Shown piece by piece: positions 50,865-59,050 of a stretch of DNA of 64,000 nucleotides. Numbering within the stretch: position 1 is the first letter of the stretch; each line of letters starts with the position of its first letter. The notes beneath the pieces are model-generated. The model worked only from the letters and a program-made list of their open reading frames with translations, searched no databases and had not been told where the DNA came from. This stretch comes from VAXT01 sp963698015 (lineage in GTDB: Bacteria; Actinomycetota; Thermoleophilia; Gaiellales; Gaiellaceae), in the NCBI GenBank assembly GCA_963698015.1, contig OY969109.1, forward strand, positions 248,001-312,000. The letters are read 5' to 3'. The translations under genes and the position numbers were made by a program.

Positions 50865-51602
50865 TTGCGCGTCGCGGTCGTCACCGGCGGCGGGACCGGC
50901 ATCGGCGCCGCCGTCGCGAGCAAGCTGGCCGAGCGCGACTGGCTGTGCGTGCTCGTGGGCCGGCGCGAGGACCGGCTGCAGGCGACGGCCGCCGAGATCG
51001 CTGGCGAGCACGAGGTCTGCGACGTGGCCGACCGGGACGCGGTCGAACGAATGGCCGCCTCTGTTTGCGAGCGGCATCCCGAGGTCGGGCTGCTCGTCAA
51101 CAACGCCGGCGTGTCCGGGCGCGGCAACTACCTCGACCTGCCGCCGGAGCGGATCGAGGAGCTGATCCGGATCAACTACCTCGGCTCCGTCTGGTGCCTG
51201 CGCGCGCTTCTGCCTGCGCTCGAAGCCGCGGCACCATCGCATCTCGTGAACGTCGTCTCGGTCGCCGGGACGGTCGCCGTCGGGCCGTACTCGGCCTCGA
51301 AGCACGCGCAGCTCGCCTTCTCCCGCTCGGTGGCGCGGGAGCTCCGGCCGCGCGGCATCCACGTGCACACGGTCAACCCCGGGTTCGTGCACACGGAGGG
51401 ATTTCCGCAGGATTGGCTTCTGCGCGGCCGGTTCAAGCGAGTCGTCGTCGGGCCCGACTACGTGGCCGAGCGCATCGTCCGCGCGATCGAGCGCGACCGG
51501 GCCGAGATCTTCGTCCCGCGCTGGTACCGGGCGGCCGCGATCGCGCAGGCGCTCGTCCCCGGGACGTTCCGGCGCGTTCCCGCGCGCCGGGCCCGCTCGT
51601 AG
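50865..51602 (+). CDS. Short-chain dehydrogenase/reductase
   Basis: 245 residues from TTG 50865. VAVVTGGGTGIGAAVASKLA (TGxxxGxG), LLVNNAGVSGRGNYLDLP (NNAG), SVAGTVAVGPYSASKHAQLA (Y-x3-K) and VNPGFVHTEGF form a complete classical SDR. The C-terminal tail has a hydrophobic, arginine-rich end (AIAQALVPGTFRRVPARRAR). Substrate unknown. Confidence 0.9.
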   Translation: MRVAVVTGGGTGIGAAVASKLAERDWLCVLVGRREDRLQATAAEIAGEHEVCDVADRDAVERMAASVCERHPEVGLLVNNAGVSGRGNYLDLPPERIEELIRINYLGSVWCLRALLPALEAAAPSHLVNVVSVAGTVAVGPYSASKHAQLAFSRSVARELRPRGIHVHTVNPGFVHTEGFPQDWLLRGRFKRVVVGPDYVAERIVRAIERDRAEIFVPRWYRAAAIAQALVPGTFRRVPARRARS

Positions 51603-51615
51603 CTACGGTGGAGGC

Positions 51616-51918
51616 GTGGACATCGAGTTCCTGTTCTGGGACGGCTGCCCCTCGCACCCGGAGGCCAGGCAGCTCCTCGACGACGTGCTCGCCGAGCGCG
51701 GCCTCGACGTCGAGGTGAGAGTCCGGGAGGTCTATACGCAGGCCGAAGCCGAGGAGCTTCGCTTCCCCGGCTCGCCGACGATCCGCGTCGACGGCCGGGA
51801 CGTCGACCCGAAGAGCGCGTCGGCTCGGCCGGCGCTCAACTGCCGCATTTACCACAAGCCGGACGGCCGTCCGTCCCCCGTGCCCACCCGCGAACAACTG
51901 GAGGCCGCACTGTCATGA
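51616..51918 (+). CDS. Small thioredoxin-fold protein with GCPSHPEA motif
   Basis: 100 residues from GTG 51616: VDIEFLFWDGCPSHPEARQL, PGSPTIRVDGRDVDPKSASA (cis-Pro strand) and a C-terminal helix. The N-terminal FWDGCPS has a single redox cysteine; related proteins in the 'DF family (seleno)protein' group carry Cys or Sec at this place. Here it is Cys. A second cysteine is in ALNCRIYHKP. ATGA overlap with the next gene. Confidence 0.72.
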   Translation: MDIEFLFWDGCPSHPEARQLLDDVLAERGLDVEVRVREVYTQAEAEELRFPGSPTIRVDGRDVDPKSASARPALNCRIYHKPDGRPSPVPTREQLEAALS

Positions 51919-52445
51919 CGATCGCTCTTGCAACCCAGGCGCCCACCTTCGAGCTGCCCGGAGTGGACGGGCTGCAGCACTCGCTCGACGACTACGCGGA
52001 CACGCCCGCCCTGGCCGTCGTCTGGTCGTGCAACCACTGCCCGTACGTGCAGGCCTGGGAGGGGCGGATGGTCTCGCTCCAGCGTGAGTTCGGCGACCGC
52101 GGCTTCCAGCTCGTCGCGATCAGCTCGAACGACGCGGAGGCCTATCCGGAAGACTCGTACCAGGCGATGAAGGAACGTGCCGCCGAGCAGGGCTTCAACT
52201 TCGATTACCTGTACGACGAGGACCAGTCGGTCCTGAACGCGTACGGCGCCGAGCGCACGCCCGAGGTGTTCCTCTTCGACGGCGACCGCAGGCTCGCGTA
52301 CCACGGCGCAATCGACGACTCCCGCGAGGAGGAAGGCGTCACGCAGGAATATCTGCGAGACGCGATCGAGGCCGTGCTCGCCGGCGATTCGCCGACGGTA
52401 AACGAGACTCCCGCTGTCGGGTGCACGGTGAAGAGGAAGCCGTAG
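51915..52445 (+). CDS. Thioredoxin-like/redoxin domain protein
   Basis: 176 residues, ATG 51915. APTFELPGVDGLQHSLDDYA, ALAVVWSCNHCPYVQAWEGR (CxxC-like CNHC), QLVAISSNDAEAYPEDSYQA and TPEVFLFDGDRRLAYHGAID are AhpC/TSA-like. Known relatives are cytoplasmic thiol oxidoreductases with a CNHCPY active site. Coupled to the thioredoxin-fold gene upstream, so the two may exchange electrons. Confidence 0.88.
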   Translation: MTIALATQAPTFELPGVDGLQHSLDDYADTPALAVVWSCNHCPYVQAWEGRMVSLQREFGDRGFQLVAISSNDAEAYPEDSYQAMKERAAEQGFNFDYLYDEDQSVLNAYGAERTPEVFLFDGDRRLAYHGAIDDSREEEGVTQEYLRDAIEAVLAGDSPTVNETPAVGCTVKRKP

Positions 52446-52542
52446 CGACGGCGCCTCCTTCTTAGGCACAGCCCACCTCCTCCCCGCTGCGATCCTATTC
52501 AGGACGGGCGCACATGTCTGTCACAGCATCGCGCCGGAATTG

Positions 52543-53574
52543 CTACTTCGACCCGGCTTGCTCGCGCCTGACGAGGTCGAGGGCTTCCTCGCGGGTCGCA
52601 ATCGTCCCGGCGGTGCGCTCCTCGGCGATCAGCTCCAGCAGGCGGCCGATCTCCGGGCCAGGCGGGACGCCGAGCTCGTCGCCGCGGAGCAGCGGTTCGG
52701 CCGGGTCGCGCTCCCGCGCCGCGAGCACCTCCGCCTCGAGCTCGGGCGCGCCCACGAAGACGAGCGCGTCGAGTGCCCACGGCTCGGTCGCCCGCCGGAA
52801 GCGGTGGATCGACCGTGGCGATCCGTCCTCGGGAGCCTCGGCGCGTAACAGCTTCTGCGCGTAGCGCTTCGTCTCGTTCGAGACCGGAAACCGACGCAGC
52901 GCGTCGCCGAAGACCGCGACGAGGCGGAACGCGGGCCGGTCGACGAGAGCGGGCCGGTCGAGCCCTGCGCTCGACCCTTCGAGCGGCGCCAGCAGCCCGA
53001 GCTCGTCGGCCCGCCGGAAGCCGTCGAGGGAGAGCCGCACCAGCTCGGCCAGCGTCCGCTCGCGCGCCGGCTCGGTCACGAGCGCCGCGTGCTCGCGCAC
53101 CAGCCGCTCGGTCTCGGGCTCGAGCTGGAAGCCGAGCTCATCCTCGAGGCGTGCCGCGCGCATCAGCCGCAGCGGGTCGTCGGTGAAGACGGATCGAGAG
53201 ACGACGCGGATGAGCCGCGCATCGAGGTCGGCCCGCCCTGAGAACGGGTCGATCGCCTCGCCGCCGGCCAGCGGCACGGCGATCGCGTTGATCGTGAAGT
53301 CCCGCGTCGCGAGGTCCTCCTCGATCGTCCCTGCCAACGGCGTGAAGTCGACCGTGCGGCCCGCTTCGAGCGCGACCCGCCAGGCCCCGTGGCGCTCCGA
53401 GAGCGGAAACGGCGCACCGCCGGAGCGCTTGGCGTAGGCGCGCGCAGCGGCTTCCGGCTCGCGGCAGGCGATGTCGAGGTCGACGAGCTCGCGCCCCAAG
53501 ACCTCGTCGCGCACAGCGCCGCCGACCACCCAGGCCTCCTGGCCCGCGAGCAGCTCCCTCGCGAGCTCACGCAT
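52543..53574 (-). CDS. tRNA nucleotidyltransferase / poly(A) polymerase family protein
   Basis: 343 residues, ATG 53574 (overlaps alr by 8 bp). N-terminal nucleotidyltransferase: EAWVVGGAVRDEVLGRELVD then DLDIACREPEAAARAYA (the GGxxRD...DxD pattern); TRDFTINAIAVPLAGGEAID and DDPLRLMRAARLEDELGFQL (flexible loop and RNA-binding). No encoded CCA was seen on any tRNA here, so CCA addition is plausible. CCA-adding versus poly(A) activity cannot be decided. Confidence 0.9.
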   Translation of the reverse strand: MRELARELLAGQEAWVVGGAVRDEVLGRELVDLDIACREPEAAARAYAKRSGGAPFPLSERHGAWRVALEAGRTVDFTPLAGTIEEDLATRDFTINAIAVPLAGGEAIDPFSGRADLDARLIRVVSRSVFTDDPLRLMRAARLEDELGFQLEPETERLVREHAALVTEPARERTLAELVRLSLDGFRRADELGLLAPLEGSSAGLDRPALVDRPAFRLVAVFGDALRRFPVSNETKRYAQKLLRAEAPEDGSPRSIHRFRRATEPWALDALVFVGAPELEAEVLAARERDPAEPLLRGDELGVPPGPEIGRLLELIAEERTAGTIATREEALDLVRREQAGSK

Positions 53575-54586
53575 CGATCACCACGCGCCGCGCCCGCGTC
53601 GGGCTCGAGTTGATGCCCGTCGAGAGCTCGTAGTTCAGCGTTTCCGCCACGCGTGCGTGATCCTCGATCAGCACGCCGGGACCGATGAGCGTGACGGGCG
53701 TTCCTGCGGGCAGCTCGCGGTCGAGCTCGATCGCGAGCGCGTCCATCGAGACGGCCCCGACGACGCGACACGGTCGGCCCTCGACGTGCACACGGGCACC
53801 GGTCAGGTCGCGGCGGAAGCCGTCCGCGTAGCCGACGGGAACGAGTCCGATCCAGGTCGGCTCCGGCGCGACGAAGACCCTCCCGTACCCGGTGCTCTGC
53901 CCGGCCGCCAGTTGCCGGACCTGCGCGACGTAGCTCTCCCAGCGCAGCCCGGGCTCGAGACCGTCCACAGCCGGCGGCTCGCCGAAGGGCGACATCCCGT
54001 ACAGGGCCACACCACAGCGCGCGGCGTCCAGATGGGACTCGGGGATCCGCAGGGCCGCCGCGCTGTTCGCAATGTGCCGGATCACATTCGAGTAGCCGGC
54101 CGTCGCCGCTTCGAAGCGCTCGATCTGGGCGCGCGCGAAGTCGGCGTCCGCGTCGGCCGTCGCGAGATGGCTCATCAGCCCGACGACGTTGACCGGCGGC
54201 GCAGGCAGCTCGGACAGGCCCCAGCGGCCCATGCCCGTGTCGAGCTTGAGGTGGACGCGGACACCCTCCGGGATCGACTCGTCGAAGACGGCGAGATCGA
54301 GATCAGCGTCACGCGCCTGCGCGACCTCCCGCGCCGTGCTCGGCCCGAGGACGAGGATCCGCACGCCCGGGAACTCCCGCCGCAGCGGCAGCGCCTCGGC
54401 GACGGTCGCGACGCACAGCGCGAGCGCGCCCTCACCGAGCGCGGCGCCGGCGACGTCGACCGCCCCGTGCCCGTAGCCGTCGGCCTTGACCACGGCCCAG
54501 AGCTGCGCGCGCCCGAGAGCGCTCCTCAGCCGGCGGACGTTTCGCCGCACCGCCCCGAGGTCGATCGTGATCTCGGAGCGGTGCAT
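53567..54586 (-). CDS. alr: Alanine racemase
   Basis: PLP enzyme making D-alanine for peptidoglycan. 339 residues, ATG 54586, overlapping the nnr stop as TGATG. PLP lysine in LWAVVKADGYGHGAVDVAGA; HLKLDTGMGRWGLSEL; catalytic Tyr region GVALYGMSPFGEP; second-subunit VGAVSMDALAIELD. Full length. Confidence 0.96.
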   Translation of the reverse strand: MHRSEITIDLGAVRRNVRRLRSALGRAQLWAVVKADGYGHGAVDVAGAALGEGALALCVATVAEALPLRREFPGVRILVLGPSTAREVAQARDADLDLAVFDESIPEGVRVHLKLDTGMGRWGLSELPAPPVNVVGLMSHLATADADADFARAQIERFEAATAGYSNVIRHIANSAAALRIPESHLDAARCGVALYGMSPFGEPPAVDGLEPGLRWESYVAQVRQLAAGQSTGYGRVFVAPEPTWIGLVPVGYADGFRRDLTGARVHVEGRPCRVVGAVSMDALAIELDRELPAGTPVTLIGPGVLIEDHARVAETLNYELSTGINSSPTRARRVVIDA

Positions 54587-55980
54587 CAGTGCCCGGAGAG
54601 GACTTTCGGCAGCGCGTCGAGCAGGTCGCTCGCGATCATCCCGGCCCCGAGCGAGGCCTCGATTGCGGCCCAGTGGTGCGCCGTCGCTCCGGCGGCCGTC
54701 GCCAGCCGCGCATCCATGCCCTTGGCGAGGAACGCTGCGATCACCCCGGTCAGGACGTCGCCCGTCCCGGCCGTCGCGAGGCTCGGATCGCCCCCGTCGA
54801 CGAGGACGCCCGCTCCCGGTGCTGCGATCAGCGTCCCGGCGCCCTTGAGCAGGACGACGCAGCCGAAGCGCTCGACCGCACGGCGCACGGCCGCGATCCG
54901 GTGCGCCTCCACCCACGACGCCTCCTCGCCGATCAGCCGGCCCAGCTCCCCGGAGTGCGGGGTCAGGACGCGCGGGGCAGGCCACTCGGCCGGCTCGAGC
55001 GCCCAGAGCGCGTCGCCGTCGACCACGGCCGGCAGCCGCGCCTCGGCGACCACGCGCCGCACGAGCGCCTTCGTCCCCTCGCTCCGCCCCAGGCCGGGGC
55101 CGATGGCGAGCGCTCCCGCCTTCGCGGCGACCTCCAGCACCGTGCCCGCAGCCTCCTCCGTGACGAGGCCGTCCTCGTCCGCGTGCAGCGGCCGCTTGAC
55201 CGCCTCGAGCACCCAGCTCTCGAACACGTGCATCGCGGGCTCCGGCCCCGCGAGCGTCACGTACCCCGAGTCGGACCGGAACGCCGCAAGAGCCGACAGA
55301 CAGGGCGCGCCGGTCATCCCGCGCGATCCGCCGACGACGACGACGTGGCCGGACGTGTACTTGTTGCCCTCGGGGCTGCGCCGCGGAACCCGGTCGAGGA
55401 TCGACCTGGACACGCGCCCGTTCGCGGTCTCGAGCGGCTCGAGGCCGATGTCCGCCACTTCGACGTAGCCGGCGAGGAACGCGCCGGGCGTCACGTAGTG
55501 GCCGACCTTCTCGCCGTGGAAGGTGACGGTCAGGTCCGCGTCGACGGCAGGGCCGGCCACCTCGCCCGTCGAGGCATCGACGCCGGACGGGAGGTCGACG
55601 CTGAGCACAGGCGCGCCGAGGTCGTTGATCTGCTCGATCAGCCGCGCCGCTCCCGGGCGCGCCTCGCCCTCGAAGCCCGTGCCGAAGAGCGCGTCGATGA
55701 GCACGTCCGGATCGCCGAGCTCCTTCTCCTCGTCCTCCGGCTTGGCGTCGACGACGAGCACGTCGCGGCCCGCCTCTTCGAGCACCCGCGCGGCTATGCG
55801 TCCGTCCCCGCCGTTCGAACCGCCCCCGCAGACGACCGTGAACTCGCGTGCGTCGCCGAAGTCCTCGAGCGCGTGCTGGGCGACGGCCCGTCCCGCGCGC
55901 TCCATCAGCTCGTCGACGGTTCCGGGGAACGCCTCCTCCGCCGTCCGCATCTCGGCCGCGGTGTAGAGCGGCTCACGCAT
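54586..55980 (-). CDS. nnr: Bifunctional NAD(P)H-hydrate epimerase/ADP-dependent dehydratase
   Basis: Repairs hydrated NAD(P)H. 464 residues from ATG 55980. The N-terminal YjeF_N epimerase spans about 1-195: CGGGSNGGDGRIAARVL (GNxGDG-like), SVDLPSGVDASTGEVAGPAV. The C-terminal YjeF_C dehydratase is ribokinase-like: VVVGGSRGMTGAPCLSALAA, LTPHSGELGRLIGEEASW, VLLKGAGTLIAAPGAGVLVD and the catalytic GTGDVLTGVIAAFLAKGMDA. It overlaps acpS by 8 bp. Confidence 0.95.
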   Translation of the reverse strand: MREPLYTAAEMRTAEEAFPGTVDELMERAGRAVAQHALEDFGDAREFTVVCGGGSNGGDGRIAARVLEEAGRDVLVVDAKPEDEEKELGDPDVLIDALFGTGFEGEARPGAARLIEQINDLGAPVLSVDLPSGVDASTGEVAGPAVDADLTVTFHGEKVGHYVTPGAFLAGYVEVADIGLEPLETANGRVSRSILDRVPRRSPEGNKYTSGHVVVVGGSRGMTGAPCLSALAAFRSDSGYVTLAGPEPAMHVFESWVLEAVKRPLHADEDGLVTEEAAGTVLEVAAKAGALAIGPGLGRSEGTKALVRRVVAEARLPAVVDGDALWALEPAEWPAPRVLTPHSGELGRLIGEEASWVEAHRIAAVRRAVERFGCVVLLKGAGTLIAAPGAGVLVDGGDPSLATAGTGDVLTGVIAAFLAKGMDARLATAAGATAHHWAAIEASLGAGMIASDLLDALPKVLSGH

Positions 55981-56338
55981 CCTGGTCGGCGACCAGGCAA
56001 ACCGCCGTCGCGAGGCCCTTCGAGTGCGACATCGAGACGTCGATCGCCCCCGCGCGCACCTTCTCGGCCCAGGCCTTCGTACGGCCGGAGAGCTTCACGC
56101 CCGGCTTCGGCCGGCCGACGATCTCGATCTCGCGCCAGGTGAAGCGAACCCCGCAGCCGAGCGCCTTGCCGACGGCCTCCTTGCCCGCGAACCGCGCGGC
56201 GTAGTGCTGGGCGGGCCGCCCACGGCTGTCGCAGTACTCGCGCTCGGCGGCCGTGAAGCAGCGCGCCCGGAACCCTGCGTAGCGCTCGAGCGCGCGCTCG
56301 ATGCGCTCGATCTCGATCAGGTCGACGCCGACCTTCAT
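55973..56338 (-). CDS. acpS: Holo-[acyl-carrier-protein] synthase
   Basis: Transfers 4'-phosphopantetheine to acyl carrier proteins. 121 residues, ATG 56338. VGVDLIEIERIERALERYAG (D6/E metal ligands), FAGKEAVGKALG and DVSMSHSKGLATAVCLVAD are the signature blocks. It starts directly before the nnr overlap; the HAD gene stop abuts its ATG. Confidence 0.95.
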   Translation of the reverse strand: MKVGVDLIEIERIERALERYAGFRARCFTAAEREYCDSRGRPAQHYAARFAGKEAVGKALGCGVRFTWREIEIVGRPKPGVKLSGRTKAWAEKVRAGAIDVSMSHSKGLATAVCLVADQDA

Positions 56339-57112
56339 CTAGAGCTGAGCGAGGTAGTCGGGAACGTCGCCGATCGAGTCGACCACCGCGTCCGGCTTCA
56401 CGAGCGCATCGTGGAGCGTCTCCTCGCGGAACTTGCCCGTGCGGACGAGGATCGCGTTCAGGCCGCACCCCTTCGCGCCCGCGATGTCCGCCTCGAGGTC
56501 GTCGCCGACCATCCACGTCCGCTCCGCATCCGCGTCGAGCGCTTCGAGGGCGGCGCCGAAGAAGGCAGGGCTCGGCTTGCCGAGGATCGTTGCCTCCACC
56601 CCGGCTGCATACTCGAGACCCGCGACGAAGGCGCCGGAGTCGAGCAGCGGACCGCGCGAGGTCTGCCACCACGCGTTCTTGTGCAGGCAGTAGAGCTCGG
56701 CGCCGGCATCGAGCTCGGCGAACGCGCGTGCGAGGTTCATGTAGCTGAAGACGCGGTTCGTCTCTTCCGTCTCGTCCGCGCCCCCGATCAGGACCGCGTC
56801 CGCTTCCTCGCCTACGAGCTCGACGCCTTCGAGCTCCGTTCGGATCGCGGCCATGGTCAACGCCAGGACACGCCTGCCGGCCAGCGTGCGCGCCGCCGCG
56901 CGAGGCGTCGTCTCGAGCTCCTCGTCCTCGAGCTCGACGCCGAACGCGCGCAGGTCGTCGGCCAGGTCGGCGCGCGAGCGCGTGGTGCTGTTCGTGACGA
57001 AACGGAGCCGGTGGCCGTCGTCGCGCAGCCGGCGGATCGCCTCCGCGGCGCCATCGATCGGAAGGCCCGAGACGTGGAAGACGCCGTCGACGTCCAGGAG
57101 AATGGCTGCCAT
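56339..57112 (-). CDS. HAD-superfamily hydrolase, class IIA (NagD-like)
   Basis: 257 residues from ATG 57112 (MAAILLDVDGVFHVSG). Motif I LLDVDG (D7, D9); motif II TNSTTRS; motif III K in ILGKPSPAFFGAALEALD; motif IV WMVGDDLEADIAGAKGCGLN. NagD/LHPP-like phosphatase on small phosphoesters. The upstream TAGACT eight bases before ATG fits a leaderless promoter. Its ATG shares CATG with the divergent arfB start. Confidence 0.92.
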   Translation of the reverse strand: MAAILLDVDGVFHVSGLPIDGAAEAIRRLRDDGHRLRFVTNSTTRSRADLADDLRAFGVELEDEELETTPRAAARTLAGRRVLALTMAAIRTELEGVELVGEEADAVLIGGADETEETNRVFSYMNLARAFAELDAGAELYCLHKNAWWQTSRGPLLDSGAFVAGLEYAAGVEATILGKPSPAFFGAALEALDADAERTWMVGDDLEADIAGAKGCGLNAILVRTGKFREETLHDALVKPDAVVDSIGDVPDYLAQL

Positions 57113-57521
57113 GGAGCGCGAGTCTATTCGCGTCAGCCGGTCTGTCTCCATCCCGCTCTCGGAGATTTCGTTCCGCTACTCGCGCTCGAGCGGTCCCGGG
57201 GGGCAGCACGCGCAGAAATCGGAGACGCGGGTCGAGGCGCTCTTCGACGTCGAAGCCTCGTCGGCGCTCACGGACCGGCAGAAGCAGCGCGTCGTGCGAA
57301 AGGCCGGTCCGGTCCTGCGCGCGATCGCCCAGGACGAGCGCAGCCAGGCGCGAAACCGCGAGCTCGCGGTGGAACGGATCGCCGACGCGTTACGGGAAGC
57401 GCTCCGTGTCGAGCGCCGGCGGGTCGCCACGAAGCCGGGCAAGGCCGCGGTCGAGCGGCGCCTCGAGCAGAAGCGCCGGAGATCACAGACGAAGCGTCTG
57501 CGTCAGCGTCCGCGCGACTGA
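57111..57521 (+). CDS. arfB: Peptidyl-tRNA hydrolase ArfB-like (ribosome rescue factor)
   Basis: 136 residues, ATG 57111. FRYSRSSGPGGQHAQKSETR holds the catalytic GGQ. A basic, disordered C-terminal tail (KAAVERRLEQKRRRSQTKRL) matches ArfB (YaeJ), which inserts into the empty mRNA channel of stalled ribosomes and hydrolyses peptidyl-tRNA. No other start codon exists in the N-terminal region, so the ATG overlapping the HAD start must be used. Confidence 0.93.
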   Translation: MERESIRVSRSVSIPLSEISFRYSRSSGPGGQHAQKSETRVEALFDVEASSALTDRQKQRVVRKAGPVLRAIAQDERSQARNRELAVERIADALREALRVERRRVATKPGKAAVERRLEQKRRRSQTKRLRQRPRD

Positions 57522-57531
57522 ATGCGGTAGA

Positions 57532-58983
57532 TCAGCCGCGTCGGCGGCCGCGACTGACGACGAGGTTCACCTTCGACCCCGACGGCAGTACCACTCCCGG
57601 TCGACGGCTCTGCGCGAGGACGATGCCCTTCCTGCGCTTACCTGTGTAGGCGGATCGGACCCGGCCGGTCCGGCAATGCCTTCGTGCAATCAACCGCCTG
57701 GCCGCCGCGACCCGCTTCCCCACGACCTTCGGCACCCTGCAGCGTGGGGGCGCGACGGCGAAGCTCTGGGAGACGTCGGGCGCGGGGTTGTAGTACGTGT
57801 TCCCCGGCTGAGAGGCTTTGAGCGTGCACCTGCCGGCGCGCACCAGATGCACAGTCGCGCCGGCGATCGCGCAGCTTCCGCTTGCGCGGAAGGAGACCGG
57901 CAGGCCGGAGGACGCGCTCGCGCTGACAACGAAGTCCGGGTGGCCCAAGATCCTGCTCGGGAGTGGGCCGAAGGTGATCGTCTGGTTCTGAGGCACGATC
58001 GACACGACGCTGTGCCAGACCCCGGCCGCGATCGCTGTGGCGCCCACGAGACCGCTGGGCACGGTGCACTGGCCGTCGTCAGCGTCAGCGCCGCAGCCCC
58101 AGGCGACGACCGTGCCGTCGGCCTTCAGAGCGAGGCTCTGCGCGTACCCCGCGGCGATCGCAGTCACACCTGACAGGCCCTGCGGCACCGTGCACTGGCC
58201 GAAGTCGTAACCTCCGCCGCAGCCCCAGGCGACGACGGTGCCGTTGCTCTTCAGAGCCAGGCTGTGAGCGTCGCCGGCAGCGATCGCGGTCACCCCGGAG
58301 AGACCACTCGGCACCGTGCACTGGCCAGAGTCGACTCCGCAGCCCCAGGCTACGACCGTCCCGTCGCTCTTCTGCGCGAGGCTGTGAATCTGGCCGGCGG
58401 CGACCGCCGTTACGCCGGAGAGGCCGGCTGGCACGGTGCACTGCCCGAAGTCGTGGCCCGGGCCACATCCCCAGGCCACGACCGTCCCGTCACCCTTCAC
58501 GGCCAGGCTGTGGGCGCTGCCGGCGGCGACGCCGGTCACGCTCGCGAGGCCCGTCGGCACGTTGCACTGTCCGCCTGTGGAGCCGACGCAACCCCAGGCG
58601 ACCACCGTGCCGTCGTTCCTCAAGGCGAGGCTGTGAGAGCCACCGGCGGCCACCGCGCTGACACCGGCGAGGCCGGCTGGCACGCTGCACTGACCATGGT
58701 CCGTGCCCGGGCCACAACCCCAGGCGACAACCGTCCCGTCGCTCTTCAGAGCCAGGCTATGAGCGAACCCCGCGGCGACCGCCGTCGCGTCGGAAAGACC
58801 CCCGGGCGGGCTGCATTGTCCCCAGTTGCTGACGTGGCAGCCCCACGCGGCGGGTCTTCCGGCCGAGGTCGTCTGCGCCGCGCCTGGACCAACGAGGAGA
58901 CCGAGACTCAACGCCACCAGCGCGCACAGGAGAAACGGCCTCGAGCTCCCACGTGGCCTCGTGCTCTCGTCCGGTCCCATCAT
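57532..58983 (-). CDS. Secreted RCC1-like propeller with MBG and PASTA-like domains (A)
   Basis: 483 residues from ATG 58983, preceded by AAGGAG five bases away. Signal peptide LCALVALSLGLLVGPGAAQT. Seven ~47-residue RCC1-like repeats with the consensus HSLALKSDGTVVAWGCGPGT...GQCTVP, each containing a Cys pair (WGC...GQC). Then an MBG-type Ig-like domain (QTITFGPLPSRILGHPDFVV, SASSGLPVSFRASGSCAIAG) and a C-terminal PASTA-like domain (CRVPKVVGKRVAAARRLIAR, GIVLAQSRRPGVVLPSGSKV). Known PASTA domains bind muropeptides or beta-lactams. A cell-wall-associated propeller is inferred. Confidence 0.82.
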   Translation of the reverse strand: MMGPDESTRPRGSSRPFLLCALVALSLGLLVGPGAAQTTSAGRPAAWGCHVSNWGQCSPPGGLSDATAVAAGFAHSLALKSDGTVVAWGCGPGTDHGQCSVPAGLAGVSAVAAGGSHSLALRNDGTVVAWGCVGSTGGQCNVPTGLASVTGVAAGSAHSLAVKGDGTVVAWGCGPGHDFGQCTVPAGLSGVTAVAAGQIHSLAQKSDGTVVAWGCGVDSGQCTVPSGLSGVTAIAAGDAHSLALKSNGTVVAWGCGGGYDFGQCTVPQGLSGVTAIAAGYAQSLALKADGTVVAWGCGADADDGQCTVPSGLVGATAIAAGVWHSVVSIVPQNQTITFGPLPSRILGHPDFVVSASASSGLPVSFRASGSCAIAGATVHLVRAGRCTLKASQPGNTYYNPAPDVSQSFAVAPPRCRVPKVVGKRVAAARRLIARRHCRTGRVRSAYTGKRRKGIVLAQSRRPGVVLPSGSKVNLVVSRGRRRG

Positions 58984-59050
58984 GCTCACTCCTTCCGGCT
59001 CGCTGTTCGAGCGTTGTCGCCGGGCTCGTTCATTCGTCGAGCTCCGGCGC

